Shown one piece after another: positions 34,871 to 48,299 of a stretch of 64,000 bases of DNA (the stretch's first letter is position 1; every line of letters begins with the position of its first letter). The stretch spans positions 35,096,293 through 35,160,292 of the forward strand of contig NC_091933.1 in NCBI RefSeq assembly GCF_041260155.1, in the 5' to 3' direction. A program made the position numbers and the translations under genes. The stretch is from Ptychodera flava. Lineage: Eukaryota; Hemichordata; Enteropneusta; Ptychoderidae. The notes under the pieces were generated by a model. It was not told the DNA's origin, ran no database searches, and saw only the letters and a program-made list of their open reading frames with translations.

Positions 34871-35897
34871 ATTATATACAATCATATGGACAAAATGACT
34901 TTTTCTATACTAGCTATACATTTTTAAGAAATTATTCAGAAGGAAAATGGACAGTTTGTTTCATTTTGGCACAATGCATCTGTAAAAGTCATGACACCAT
35001 ATTGGATCCCAGAATATGGAATTACTCTCAGACTGAAAACTTAAACAAATAGGGCAGTCGACTCTCACGTTGCAACACGAATAGTTTACATTCTCACTTG
35101 AAACTTGACATCAATTAATTGAATTTTAACTTTGTGTAGTTTGATAAATTCAATGCTCTGCTGTCTGGTCAAAAATAAAAACTCAAATCCTCCTCTATTT
35201 TCAACCAAGTTTTTCTGAATAGAGTGTCAGAAAAAGAATGCAATTCACTTCAGTTACAAGGTTGCAATAGGATCCTCTTATTTACTGTTCATAGAGACTG
35301 CCAACGCAGTACTGTGACCTCGCATTAAGTTATTGTCCAATGTTACAGCTTAACTACATCGAGGAATTCCGATGGACTGTGTTATAACTGCGTGAATTTG
35401 GCATAAATACCAATGGTCATTCAGGACTCAAGTGCAGTTGTGAACTTTTGCAAATATATAATAACGACAGAAATATCAAATTTTATCAACAATATTCATA
35501 ATCATAAATTTATCAGTAACAGTTTCTGTACTACTACAACTGAATTTGTTTACACTCTTGCTATCACCGAGCGACTTATCTCCTTGTGATTAAATATAGT
35601 TTATGCACTATATATTAAGAGGAATTCGCCAGTAGAGGTGTTGTTTCCATACAATTGTTCTACTCATATAAACCGTTCCACAACACTGAAAGTCTGCCCA
35701 GTAAATATTCACAAACATCTCATTGCAGGTGTTAAACAGTTACAGGTTTAACAGTCGTGATTTCGTTTTGTGCCGGCTTTAAACTAAGAAAATGAAGAGT
35801 CCTTTCACTGGCATTTCCAATATAGTGCATATATATTCTAATTCGCATGGGAAAGCAAAGGTATCACAATAAGTTAGTCTAGAAATCATTGTCTCAC

Positions 35898-35970
35898 CTT
35901 CGTCACCGACTGGTTCAAATGTTTTCGCTTTGTTGCTGTGTGTGGCTGGGGCATATTCAACGGTGGTCAT
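35898..35970 (-). CDS. Putative first coding exon, unknown gene (copy 1)
   Basis: An ATG ending at 35970 opens 24 codons plus one base, starting MTTVEYAPATHSNKAK, up to a perfect donor GAAG|GTGAGA. The duplicate at 45442-45514 has the same start, frame and donor with one residue changed (Asp to Asn), while more changes appear past the donor. No downstream exon is recognised. Its phase (1) does not fit GGT exon 2. Confidence 0.3.
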
Positions 35971-36247
35971 TGAAAGCTTTTTAATCGGATGGGAAGGTGT
36001 TCCTGTGTATTATGTATACATATGGCGCGTAATCCATACCAAAATTGACATCTGACATTTTGAGCCAACCCCCATGCGACACCCACGAACCTACATGCAA
36101 CTCTCACAAACCTGCATGCAACTCACGAACCTACATACAAATGCCGTATTCGGGGCATGATTCATTAATGCAAATGAGATTGTGGGTAGCGAAGGGTAGC
36201 GGAGGTAGCGGACCTTAATTTCAAAGTTTCATCTACTTTTATCTACC

Positions 36248-37402
36248 TAGGGAGCCTTCAGTAATTACAAGGGGTGGGCAGGGGGAATTTCGCACACACC
36301 TGTCTGTACCGTAAAATGTGACCCTTCCCCTATCCTCCTGTCTAAAACGTGACCCTCCCCTTTGTCCGACATTCTAAAACATGACCCCCCCCCCCAATCA
36401 CTGCGGTATTCTCCCCAGGAATAACTGAAACAGTATCAGCTAGTTTACAAAACAATTAGTTCAATTGTTATGTTAGGGACAAACAGACAGGAGGGCTAGT
36501 GTTTTTGGAGGGACAGTCGCAATTTATCATGCAAGAATGTTTGAAGAGATATGGTATTTCATACATTTGAGAGAGCGTCACCAAGGCAAGATGTGGCTGA
36601 TTTAGTGCTTCATCCAAAAGTATCAAATCATAATACATGGAATCTATCAGGCAAATTATTGACAATTTTCCCCCACAAAACATGCTATATCTGTATATTA
36701 TATATGTTTGATAATGTATTTAAATCTACTTTGCTTGGATTGGGAAGTAAAATGTGCATTTGTGTACAAGAAATTTATTTCTGAATTTCATCTGAAAGGT
36801 TGGTTCACTATCCATGGTATCTATGATGAAACTATGAATAGTTTTTTCCAATACAAATATAGGTAAATATTTGCATTTGTGTCTCTTGATTATTGATATT
36901 AGTGTTCTTGATTAGACTAGAGTGGTTACAAGTCAATGGTTGTGCAAGAAATTTGATTTTGGAATTTCACTGAAAAATTGATTTACTGTACATGGTAGTC
37001 TATGAGAGAACTATACACAATTTTTTCCAATATAAAACTGGCAATATCTTTGCATTTATGTACATTTGATAATTGATATACACTTTTCCACCTGTTGCAT
37101 ATGTTTTTGTCTCTTGTCTTTCATCAGTTTTAACTGTTCAAGGTGTTTAATGTAGGATACCACAGCATCTTCTTTGCTTGTGAAACTTGTGGATAATGTG
37201 TACGTATTTTGTTGGTGATTTCCTATTCAGGAAATATCACACGGACAATCAAAGTTTGGCCATAAAATCAGCTTCTGTCAAAAGTGACCCTCCCCCCAAG
37301 ATAGGTTTATAAAACTTGACCCTCCCCCTTGAACTGTTTTCTAAAAAGTGACCCTCCCCTATTCCCCCGGCCCACCCTCCTGTAATTTCTGAAGGCTCCC
37401 TT
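36248..37402. mobile_element. TIR element with subterminal GTGACCCTCCCC repeats
   Basis: Ends AGGGAGCCTTCAGTAATTACA and its near complement (37355-37402) give inverted repeats of about 40 bp. Inside each end are three short repeats of the form AAAA.GTGACCCTCCCC, all in the same strand orientation, possible transposase sites. No coding region. A left-end copy sits at 45788 in the second duplicate, and a diverged end near 47055. Confidence 0.6.
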
Positions 37403-37799
37403 AGCAATTGTTTAAAAGTATAGTACTTGCTAAATGTCAAACAATTACACCAAACTAGCAACCTTTAACATCTCAATCAAGTGCAACACAGCGCGCACGA
37501 TATTCTGAACTCGGATGGTTATGTCTGCCGAGTTTGAGTAACTAGTGCAAACAACTTCAGCCAGCGGGATTGACTGTACAGCCATGGTCATGGAGGGAAC
37601 GTGGTACAGCACATCTACCGAACACTAACTAAGTTCCTGGTTTTGGTTCAAGCTAAAGAAGGATAGTGGTAAGTGCCCACTGCTTTGTATTCCTATAAGA
37701 CACTGTGCGGCTGTTATGAAGCTAATAACCTTTACCCTATTTTTGCCGTTGGTAACTTGTGAGCTTCATAACTGCTGCGGCTTCTACGAGTCACCTCGA

Positions 37800-39010
37800 C
37801 CACTGACCGTTTCGATCCAATCATCCCTGGTCACCTGGACCCGGCCCCTTCGGTATGGATACAGGTCGATTACGCTTTATATGTGATGATTTTTCCTATT
37901 ATTATCATCAAAAATATTATGAATATTAATAAATTATTAATATGAATGTTACAGAATATAAAACCTTTTTTTACAAACAATGTCGTCTGCTTTGTGTAAA
38001 TACCGTCTGGAAACCCAATTGTTTGATAATTCTGATTATAATTATGATTAATAAAATCATAGTTTTACACATTGTAATCTGGTTATGTTAACAACCCTCT
38101 GAAAATCCTTATATAGTTTCACAATCTATGCCAAAATATACATGTGACACCATCACCCATTTTAAGTCTACGTGTGCTCATGTCTTTGTTAAAGAGTCTG
38201 TGCTTTCTAATGCATATCGGATTACGCAGACGTCATTTTACTTTGCGTACTTCAAAGTAATTATTCGTGAAATACGCAGAATTTTGCGTTAACGGAAGCT
38301 CTGTTAAAACTATAGATAATATTAAAATTTAACTTTTTCTCAGTGAAATTGTCGGAACTCTGCTCACTTCGCTCGTTCCATCCATTCCAACAATTTGGTC
38401 TGCAAACCCCCATTCCTGGCCCCCACTGTGCTTCACCCAGCACCAAAACTAAGCAGTCGGAAATTGTGACTGTGATATGAAGAAAGTGCAAATTTATATT
38501 ATTTTAACAATATTAGTTAAACAGTGCCGCAATTACTGGACGCCTGTGTATAGTGTACGGCGATTTTGACGTCATCGGTTTGTGGCTATACCACTTGTAA
38601 AATGATGCCGGGCCGGATTTGCAAGCCCAGTTTTCTCAAATGAAACTGACTTTGCGTGCCCACGGACGACCCAATTTCAGTGAATCTTGTCGTATTCTGA
38701 TAAACGAATATGGAGAGCTGTTTCCTGTGTTACGATTGTTAGCCTAGTGATTCCTGTTTCTTCCGTGCCCTGTGAGCGGGGATTCAGTTGCCAAAACCAC
38801 GTACTCACAGCCACAGACAAATAGAAAGACAGACAAGCAATGCAGCATACCTTTTGTTTCATCGTCGTCTCGGTAGACTATGAACTTTTCAAATAGTGGC
38901 GCGGCATAAGCAAAATTTTCATAATAATTGTGCATTTTATGATAAAAGCATGAAATTTGGTATGAATGTAGATTATCATAATATCAATCAATTTGGATAC
39001 CGAGCCACCA
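37800..39010. other. No gene recognised
   Basis: Unique AT-rich sequence. Short minus-strand frames at 38261-38491 and 38677-38935 show no family resemblance and no duplicate for comparison. Confidence 0.5.
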
Positions 39011-39014
39011 CAGA

Positions 39015-39330
39015 TTAAGCCTCGTTCTGGTGTGGCGGCCATTTTTAAATATGGCGACCATCAGTCACTATAAAATCCCCTACTTGCTGCTCTACGGATG
39101 ATTCTGTGGGGAATAGTGGATGTATTTCCATCATAAGTGACCATTAAGATTACTATTTGCATATTTTTATAAGTATAGAGACTTGTTCTGGTGTAGCGGC
39201 CATTTTGAAACATAGCAATCTTCAATTACTGTAAAATCCCATAGGTGCTGTTCTACGGATGATTCTGTGGTGAAGAGTGGAGGTATTGTCGTAATAAATG
39301 CATATTAAGATTACCATTTGCATTGTTTAA
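39015..39330. repeat. Tandem duplication of about 160 bp
   Basis: Two degenerate units. Each has TTCTGGTGT.GCGGCCATTTT, CTACGGATGATTCTGTGG and ATTAAGATTAC, beginning near 39023 and 39183. Confidence 0.85.
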
Positions 39331-40596
39331 TGTTTGATTATTTCATTTTCTATGAAAAGCGAGTTCTCTTAATAAAATTATTGACACTATGGATGCCACA
39401 AGGCCAAAGTGGAAGATTCAAAATTGCCAAATTTAATGTGTTTTTTACGATGAGCAGCTGTTAGCTGTCCTTTGTAAGTAGACTTTCAGAAGGTACCGTT
39501 AAGAGTTTTTTATTTTATTTTTATTTGTAATCGTTGATGCACATGTTTCAACCATTTTTTAGGGTTGTAGCTGTTGTGTGTGCATTACACGTACGGCACA
39601 CTAACCAGATTTTGCAAACTATTGCCTAGATCGGCCCACGGGTATGAAGAGTTTGAGTGTAAGAACAGCGTGTCCCATGTTCTGCCAATGGATGGGGGTT
39701 CTTGAGTAGAAACGTTGAATATGAGCAATATTTTGACACTCTAATTATCGTTTCTAAACTTTATAATTAGCCATTGACGAGTTTTGCAGGGCGTTCTTGC
39801 TCAAAAGGCCTAACATGGAAAATTGTGCGGGGAATTTAACCCAATCCTTCACTCTTGTTCATCTACATTCATACATAGGTCTACATACAAAAACATAATA
39901 ATATTTACTGTAAAACATTTTTTAAGTTTGAACGCTGAAAGCAATAACATTTTGGGGAAAATCTCTTATATGTCACCATAATTGTCCTCTTAGAGATTTA
40001 TCATGTAAACTACAATTAGTGGCGCCATTTAGAATTTGACCACGTGGAGAACACGATCATATTTTATGTTATTTTTGGCTATATATATATATATATTACG
40101 TTTTATACATTGACTTTTTATACATTGCTTTTCATAATTCATTTAAGAGACCGATCTTGTATAATTTGATATAAATTTCATGATTTATAAATTAGTTTAA
40201 GAGTTATTTCAACGTCACGTCAATGGTCTATTGCACGAATATAGATTCATGCCCATCATGACAGCCCTGCGCCCACACAGAACTGACGGGGTGGAAACCG
40301 TCGATCTCGCCTGAAACGACGTTCTGCACCCCGTCTATTAGTTATGCATAGTTTACCTTTCTTCTTTAAAGGAAGGTACGCTTGGCACCTTTTGGTCGTC
40401 TTCGCAAACGAACGCCTGTTCCAATTATGCGGTTTCCACCCGACTAGAATTTACCAACAGCGCCACTGTCGTATGTTAAAAAATGTGAAAGAGGCTCCCC
40501 ACCTTACTTTCCAAAATGTTTAATTTGTGTCGAGTTTGTCTTAGATTCGTTTCGGATATGTGTTTCTACATAGCTCTACTGGTCATATTTTGAAGA

Positions 40597-41410
40597 GTAC
40601 CGCAAAATCATAGTATTGCCAACTCTAATGCGTTTTCGTTAAACCTGTCTTCTTGTAGGTCATCTGCTGAGCTCGATTTGTAACATAACATGGCTAATAG
40701 GGTAACATTGGAAAGTAATTGTATTCTTCTTTCAGATGACATATTGTAATTTGCAATATCTTCCACAGTTTTTATAAAATATGTCCAAAACTTACCCCAT
40801 ACCCAAACTTTACATTTCAAATTACTGCACTGCTGATCTCAAATTCTACCAATTTGTACCTAGACATATTACAAAGGGCAATGCTTTGCATGAAATATGT
40901 TTTATTTGCTACAGGCATACGTCAAAATATGAAAGACTTTTAACAGCAAAACTATTGGGATGCAATGGCTGTTACAGTCATGTTTAAAGGGTACCTTAAA
41001 GTCAAAGTATTGCGAATAATTGTTAAGCGTGTCTCCTTGTAAGTCATCTGCTTAGCTTATATTTTAACATTACATGGTTTATGGGGTAACATTGGAAAGT
41101 AATTTTATTCTTCGTCAGATGACAAATTGTAATATGCAATATCTTCCAATGTTTTTATAAATATGACCAAAATTACCATACTCCAAACTTTATTGAAAAT
41201 TAATGTCACTGCTTATCTCAAATATACAACCCTTTTACCTAGACATATAATAATAGGCACTGCCTTGTATGAAATCTCTTTATTTACTACCGGGACGCGT
41301 CATAAATATGACATAGACTTTTAACAGAAAACATATTAGAATGCAATAGCTGTTATAGTCATGTTTTGAAGGGTATTGTAAAATCATGATTTCGAGACTC
41401 TTGTTAAACC
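40597..41410. repeat. Tandem repeat, about 385-bp unit, 2.1 copies
   Basis: Units at about 40597-40988 and 40989-41371 share GGGTAACATTGGAAAGTAAT, CAATATCTTCCA and ACAGTCATGTTT. A third unit starts at 41372 and decays. No family recognised. Confidence 0.85.
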
Positions 41411-42094
41411 AATCTTCTGCTGAGCCAAATCTCTGAGGTTTATGTTTCAATCTTGACTAGAGTGTCACTATTTGTATAAGAAGGAATACATCACATTTGA
41501 TCAGATAATTGGCCACCCAACACTACCTTCCTTAGGTCTTGGGTGAACGTGTCAAGTGGATAACCAAAATATGATTGGCAATAGTCTAGGATTGTCGTTT
41601 AAACTTGTTGTCTCAGCCTATGTAACACCATGCATGGAGAGGAATAAAATATTCGCCGGTTGACGAGCCATGCAAAAGCAAGCACAGGTCCGGGGAAAGC
41701 CAAAAGTGCAGGATTGTGTTTAAGCTTTGCTTTCCCTACCTTTCATGTTTGTTAAAATGAAAGAAAATTGAGTAATACAATTTAATGACTATGGTACCAT
41801 GTTTTTGCATGTGAATAAAAAATTGTGTACTATCAAGTTTAGGAGCAGAATACACGATGTATGAAATATGATCATTCCAGCACCGCGCCCACACAAAAAT
41901 TGACCGGTTTGGGATTATGGCCCATGGACTAGTTTTATTGTTCCCAATGTTTTTCCTCAAATATTAAGTTAGTCTGATGTACTTGGCACTTTTCGGGAAA
42001 CTTGTACCCGGTTGGTCTGAAGGGCTCTTCCAATAATTTTGTATGGCCCGTGTACTTTTGAAGTGTTGAACTTCCTTTTGCCAGTAACAAAGTC

Positions 42095-42570
42095 TCAGCC
42101 ACAAACAACATGAAATTCATCAGGAACCTATCATCGCTCAAACTAACGAACACCGAAATAATAGCAGTAGACAAAGGCCTAAAATCATTCCGACAGGATT
42201 TCAATAAATATAGTCGTAAAATGAGACTACGCTACATCATGAGACACAAACAATCGCAACAACACCCATTCAAAGAAAAATAAAACTAGACTCCCTGAAT
42301 AACAGAGAACACAAAACTTGAAGGTTAACTGGAAGCTACTTAACTTGCACTTCTAGAGATATCCTTTCAAACAGGAAACAAAACATTTCTCGTACCCAAA
42401 GAATCGATAAACAAGCTTGCAAGCAATAGACACATTACCATAAAACCCAGACACTTTAAGGTCGGGGCATTGTCATTAAAAGATTACAAAATATTACGTA
42501 CGCGAATACGTAAGGCAATTCACTCAGCTTTATACACAACTATGTAGACAGTGACGACACAGAACAAATA
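42095..42570 (+). pseudogene. Penelope-like element, decayed N-terminal region
   Basis: Plus-strand pieces read NLSSLKLTNTEIIAVDKGL, DFNKYSRKMRLRYIMRHK and HPFKEK, then further broken frames with SLQAIDTLP-like and ITIKP-like stretches. This order matches the region upstream of the RT in Penelope-like ORFs. No RT core follows. Confidence 0.6.
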
Positions 42571-42599
42571 GCAAACTAAGAAAAGAATCTACACTGCGA

Positions 42600-42630
42600 A
42601 TGTTGAGAAACCATACGGGTTTCGAAACGC
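42600..42630 (+). ncRNA. Possible hammerhead ribozyme relic
   Basis: GAAACC/GGTTTC forms a perfect helix II (42607-42612 with 42618-42623), followed by GAAACG. The expected CTGATGA core reads ATGTTGA, with two changes at conserved positions, so it would be inactive. It lies directly after Penelope-derived sequence. Confidence 0.35.
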
Positions 42631-43416
42631 AAGCATCAAGGGCCACTCAATCAACTTTGAAACACCAGAGGTCCAATGGTAAAACTCACATCCACGAAGT
42701 TCAAAACTTTCCCGTTTTCGCCAGCACGTCAATTCCGCTCAGCGCCACACGAAAACAACAACAAAAGCTTTGCCGAACATACTTTCGATTGAAATTGGCG
42801 AAAATCCGGAAACTATCGAAGAGTGAATGGTGGACACTCTTCTGAAAAGAGAGGCGAGAGCTACCTGAGGCGAGGCGAAACCTCTTCACACCTTGAACAA
42901 TACCCATTGCTAGTCTGTCTCTCTATTTGTCTGTGTCACAGCACAACGTAATCGACTAGGCGACGATCATGCCGATGATCTGATGGTCCTAACAATGGAA
43001 GGACCACCGGATGCAGACTTTCGTTTTGACCGAGCAAGGAAATTTTCACCAAGCTTGCAAACAGAAATCCCATTAAATTCTAGAGGCACATTTTTTATGA
43101 TTATGAAGTCTTACGACTGTTACAGTGTTAGTTACAGCATAGAGCGAGAAATGTTACCTCCATGGTTACAGTACCTGAATACCAAGTTTGACACTGTCAG
43201 TGTATGTGTGGTTTTGATAAGTTTCGTATAAATTTGTCATTCAAATTTGTTTCTCTGTATCAGTGTGAATACCGGTACATCAAAATTTCATGTTGCTATT
43301 TAAAATATCCTCGTTATCGTAAACATTCATTAAAAGTGACAACAAAATTAATTACAACATTTTTGCTCACGATTGGATGTGGATGTGGCCGTCACGCATT
43401 CAAACTGTGACCAAAC

Positions 43417-46400
43417 GAAAGAAGATGCCGTCACTAACAAGGCTGTGTAGTAACATAAGATTGTATAAATCCTGAACACTTTGACATTTATCGTCATCTT
43501 TTGTGTTCTTACATCTTGCCACAATGTCACCAAATCACCTAGCAACAAATTTAGCCCTTAACATCCCTCGGCAAAATCCCCACCAAAGCGAATGCAACAT
43601 TCTGTCAATAAGTAAATCTTTAAGGCTAAAATACGGTGGTTTCAATCGGGTTCGAACTCACAACGTAAGGCACCCAGTGGCCTAGTGGAGAAGCCACAGA
43701 CAAAACCTCTCGGCCAAATCCCCAATCTCAAAAACATTGGTTCAATAACCGAACTAAGTTGTTACATTTTTCTGACTGCGACCCCTCTAAACGCTGTAGA
43801 GTTAATGAAGCACTCAAACCTGTACGCTCGCTATCACACATTACAAACAGACTTTATCGAAGCGAAGCAATGAATACATCCTTTAAACTTGGCTAAAAGC
43901 AGCCCCAGCGACAATTCTGTCCACCAGCGGAGCAATTCTGTCCACCAGCGGAGCTAAAAAATACATGTACAGAAATACCGAATACACGTCACAACTTAAG
44001 TTAAATCTCATGTCTGAACCAAATGACATACATAATCACCAAGTTCAAACAAAATAAATTAAATAATCGAACGACCGCATTGTGAACGGCCAAACAATTA
44101 TGACATGTTGCAAGTTTGTGAAACCCTGTCGTTTGGACGTACTTAATAGAAAGGAAAATGATATTTCAGCAGTAAGCCTAACAGTCAATATGTCTATTCG
44201 AAATTAATATATATCATTTGGCCGCGAAAGGTCACGGATTATTTCCTTCCATAATCCCAATGAATTTTTATTTCAATATATAAACAATTGCACTCCATCT
44301 TTATCTGTACAGACACATTCATACCTTTAGTGACACTTCGCACATATTTTAGGATAAATGCTATTTTTATGAAAAGTTACAAGGATTAAATACTCGGTGC
44401 CGTACGTTGTGAGTTCGAACCCGATTGAAATCAACGTATATTATATACAATCATATGGACAAAATGACTTTTTCTATACTAGTTTACATTTTTAAGAATT
44501 TATTCAGAAGGAAAATGGACAGTTTGTTTCAATTTGGCACAATGCATCTGTAAAAGTCATGACACCATATTGGATTCCAGAATATGGAATTACTCTGCAA
44601 ACTTAAACAAATAGGGCAGTCGACTCTCACGTTGCAACACGAATAGTTTACATTCTCACTTGAAACGTGACATCAATTGATTGAATTTTAACTTTGTGTA
44701 GTTTGATAAATTCAATGCTCTGCTGTCTGGTCAAAAATAAAAATTCAAATCCTCCTCTATTTTCAACCAAGTTTTTCTGAATAGAGTGTCAGAAGAAGAA
44801 TGCAATTCACTTCAGTTACAAGGTTGCAATAGGATCCTCTTATTTACTGTTCATAGAGACTGCCAACGCAGTACTGTGACCTCGCATCAAGTTATTGTCC
44901 AATGTTACAGCTTAACTACATCGAGGAATTCCGATGGTCTGTGTTATAACTGCGTGAATTTGGCATAAATACCGATGATCATTCAGGACTCAAGTGCAGT
45001 TGTGTACTTTTGCCAGTTGTGTACTTTTTGTGTACTATCAAATTTTATCAACAATATTCATAATCATAAATTTATCAACAACAGTGTCTGTACAACTACA
45101 ACTGAATTTGTTTACACTCTTGCTATCACCGAGCGACTTATCTCCTTGTGATTAAATATAGTTTATGCAATATATATTAAAGAGGAATTCGCCAGAAGAG
45201 GTGTTGTTTCAATACAATTGTTCTACTCATATAAACCGTTCCACAACACTGAAAGTCTGCCAAGTGAATATGCACAAACATCTCATTGCAGGTTTAAAAG
45301 GTTTAACAGTCGTAATATCGCTTTAAACTAAGAAAATGAAGAGTCCTTTCCCTGGCATTTCCAATATAGCGCATATATATTCTAATTCGCATGGGGAAGC
45401 ACGGGTATCACAATAAGTTAGTCTAGAAATCATAGTCTCACCTTCGTTACCGACTGGTTCAAATGTTTTCGCTTTGTTGCTGTGTGTGGCTGGAGCATAT
45501 TCAACGGTGGTCATTGAAAGCTTTTTAATCGGATGGAAAGGTGTTCCTATGTATTATGTATACATATGGCGCGTAATCCATACCAAAATTGACATCTGAC
45601 ATTTTGAGCCAACCCCCATGCGACACCCACGAACCTACATGCAACTCTCACAAACCTGCATGCACGAACCTACATACAAATGCCGTATTCGGGGCATGAT
45701 TCATTAATGCAAATGAGATTGTGGGTAGCGAAGGGTAGCGGAGGTAGCGGACCATAATTTCAAAGTTTCATCTATTTTTATTTACCTAGGGAGCCTTCAG
45801 TAATAACAGGGGGTGCGCCGGGGGAATTTCGCGCATACCAGCACCGTAAAATGTGACCCTCCCCCTATCCTCATGTGTAAAATGTGACCCTCCCCTTTGT
45901 CCGACATTCTAAAACATGACCCCCAACCACTGCGGTATTCTCCCCGGGAATAACTGAAACAGTATCAGCTAATTTACATAGCAATTGGTTCAATTGTTAT
46001 GTTAGGGACAAAACGAGGGGAGGGCTGGTGTTTTTGGAGGGACAGTCGCAATTTATCACGCAAGAATTTTGAAGAGATATGGTATGTCATACATTTGAGG
46101 AAGGGTCACCATATTTTGTGGAACAATAAGAAGACAAGATGTGGCTGATTTAGTGCTTCATCCAAAAGTATCAAATCATAATATATGGAGTCTATCAGGC
46201 AAATTATTGACAATTTCCCCCACAAAACATGCTATATCTGTATATTATATATGTTTGATAATGTATTTAAATCTACTTTGCTTGAATTGGGAAGTAAAAT
46301 GTGCATTTGTGTAAAGAAATTTATTTTTGAATTTCATCTGAAAAGTTATTTCACTATCCATGATGTCTATGATGAAACTACGAATAGTTTTTTCCAAACA

Positions 46401-46806
46401 AATATAGGTAAATCTTTGCATTTGTGTACGCTTGATTATAGATATGAATGTTCTTGATTAGACTAGAGTGGTTACAATACAAAACTAGGTTAATCTGTGC
46501 ATGTATGTGCGCTTGATTATTTATATTAATGTTTCTGATTAAACCAGAAAGGTTATAAGTCCATGGTTGTGCAAGAAATTTGATTTTGGAATTTCACTGA
46601 AAAGTTGATTTACTGTACTTGGTAGTCTATGAGAGAACTATGCACAATTTTTTCCAATATAAAACTGACAATATCTTTGCATTTATGTCCATTTGATAAT
46701 TGATATACACTTTTCCACCTGTTGCATATGTTTTTGTCTCTTGTCTTTTATCAGTTTTCACTATTTTTGTCGTTGGTAACTTGTGAGCTTCATAACTGCA
46801 GCTTAA
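43417..46806. repeat. Direct segmental duplication, second copy
   Basis: Copy of 33850-37790, lacking about 600 bp at 46756. It includes the tRNA-like-ended element (43632-44439), the putative first exon (45442-45514) and the left end of the subterminal-repeat TIR element (from 45788). Confidence 0.9.
45442..45514 (-). CDS. Putative first coding exon, unknown gene (copy 2)
   Basis: Duplicate of the candidate at 35898-35970: same ATG, frame and GTGAGA donor, one amino-acid difference in 24. No further exon identified. Confidence 0.3.
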
Positions 46807-47767
46807 TTTATGTTTCACATTCCATAATCATGTATCAAGTTCCCATGTATTATGGTTTGCGATTTACTCAGAATTTAATTCAGACGCGTGTCTGACTTTG
46901 CCGAGAATAAATCAACATGGAAGCATGAAAAATCTTTATTTCCTGGCACGTTTACTATCAAAACATTTTCAAAATTTCATGTGTAATCGCTTATGGTATG
47001 TTTCAATTCCCAATAACAATCAAAAGCTATGTTCCTTGTACCAAACTAAACTAAGGGGGACTTCAGTAATTATGAGCAGGTGGGTCGAGGGATTAAGGGT
47101 ATGCTGAGATTGCCAAAGGAGACCCTCCCATCCCTCTTTTTCTCAAATTCTTCCCTCCCCAAAGCCTGTATTCACAAATCAAATAAAACCAATAAAACCC
47201 TCCTCTTCTCAACATAAAGGTTAGTTTACCTCTTATGCTACCAGCACATATTCACACATGTAAATGGTGTGTATTAATTCTCTGAATGCAAGGGCCATAT
47301 AAACACTGAAAGTTGGATGATAATGGAACATACATAATATTCCTAGGATTTTGATGTGCCCCATACTTCCCTGTATAATGATGAAAGGTCACATCCATGA
47401 TCAAAATGTTTTCTTGATGTAAAAGTAGTGATAAAGGCAACAGAGTCACAAGCTTTCATTTTGAACTCACTGCGGTGTGTATGTGATTTGTTATTTTAAA
47501 GCCGTAGGAGTTGGGTGAAGACGTTGGTATGGATACCTGTCCTAGGACATTACCACTGATCCCAGTCCTGAGGTCGCTGTCATGGATTTCTGTCCAAAGG
47601 GTGTCGATCATAAAAGTGATATTGTAAGTTCTGAATGATTTCCCTAATGCAATATAAATATATGCCAGATAGACTCAGATAGTATAATGCACCGGAAGTC
47701 GTGTTATTGTGGTACAAATACTGGGCAACAGTATGTGTGTACATATAAGAATAAATATGACCATTTT

Positions 47768-48284
47768 CAAAGTTACATTCATTTCATTGGAAATTTATGA
47801 TACGCAGAGTGCCAAATGCTATGAAGTTATTTCAATGGAAGATTAGAAATTCTCCTTTGTGTAATTCATGTAAAGTGTGTGATACATATAAACATAGATA
47901 TTGGGATTGTATAGTTGCTAATAATATATGGAAATATGTTGAAAATATCTTGGAAAAAGTATTGGGTTTCAAATTGTTATTGAATTATAAAATAATTGTA
48001 GGAGGAATTGAAATGAAAAGGAAAAAAGATAAATTAGTAAACTTGATTATTTTAATAGGAAAATGGGCTATACATAAATACAACACCTGTAATTTGAAGT
48101 ATTCTATTCCATCTACTGTAGTGATCAAAAGTGAGCTATTACAGAGAGCTCAAGCACAAAATTTCAAGGTTTTACGTGATGTGATATGTTAAATATTTCA
48201 TTTCATACACTGTAAGTTAGGATGTCTTTTTCTTTTGATGTGTAGTAAAAAATTACTGAAGTTGAATAAATATGTAAATAAAAA
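47768..48284 (+). mobile_element. 5'-truncated L1/Tx1-like LINE with target duplication
   Basis: A 517-bp insertion flanked by the direct repeat AATATGACCATTTT (47754-47767 and 48285-48298), ending in an A-rich tail with AATAAA-like units. This is the signature of target-primed reverse transcription. It contains the C-terminus of an ORF2-type protein (47797-48192). Confidence 0.85.
47797..48192 (+). pseudogene. LINE ORF2 C-terminal fragment
   Basis: 131 codons open to a TAA. Near the N-terminus is the zinc-knuckle-like C-x2-C...H...C arrangement (CNSCKVCDTYKHRYWDC) and then NNIWKYVENIL. This layout ends L1- and Tx1-type ORF2 proteins, where it reads like C..C......H..W.C....FW. The frame is intact but the protein is far too short; the RT is missing by 5' truncation. 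Confidence 0.75.
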
Positions 48285-48299
48285 AATATGACCATTTTA

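Larger units (their letters stand above)
33850..37790. repeat. Direct segmental duplication, first copy
   Basis: Nearly identical to 43417-46806 over most of its length, with scattered substitutions and small indels. The second copy lacks about 600 bp (37130-37735 here). High similarity points to a younger event than the GGT duplication. Confidence 0.9.
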
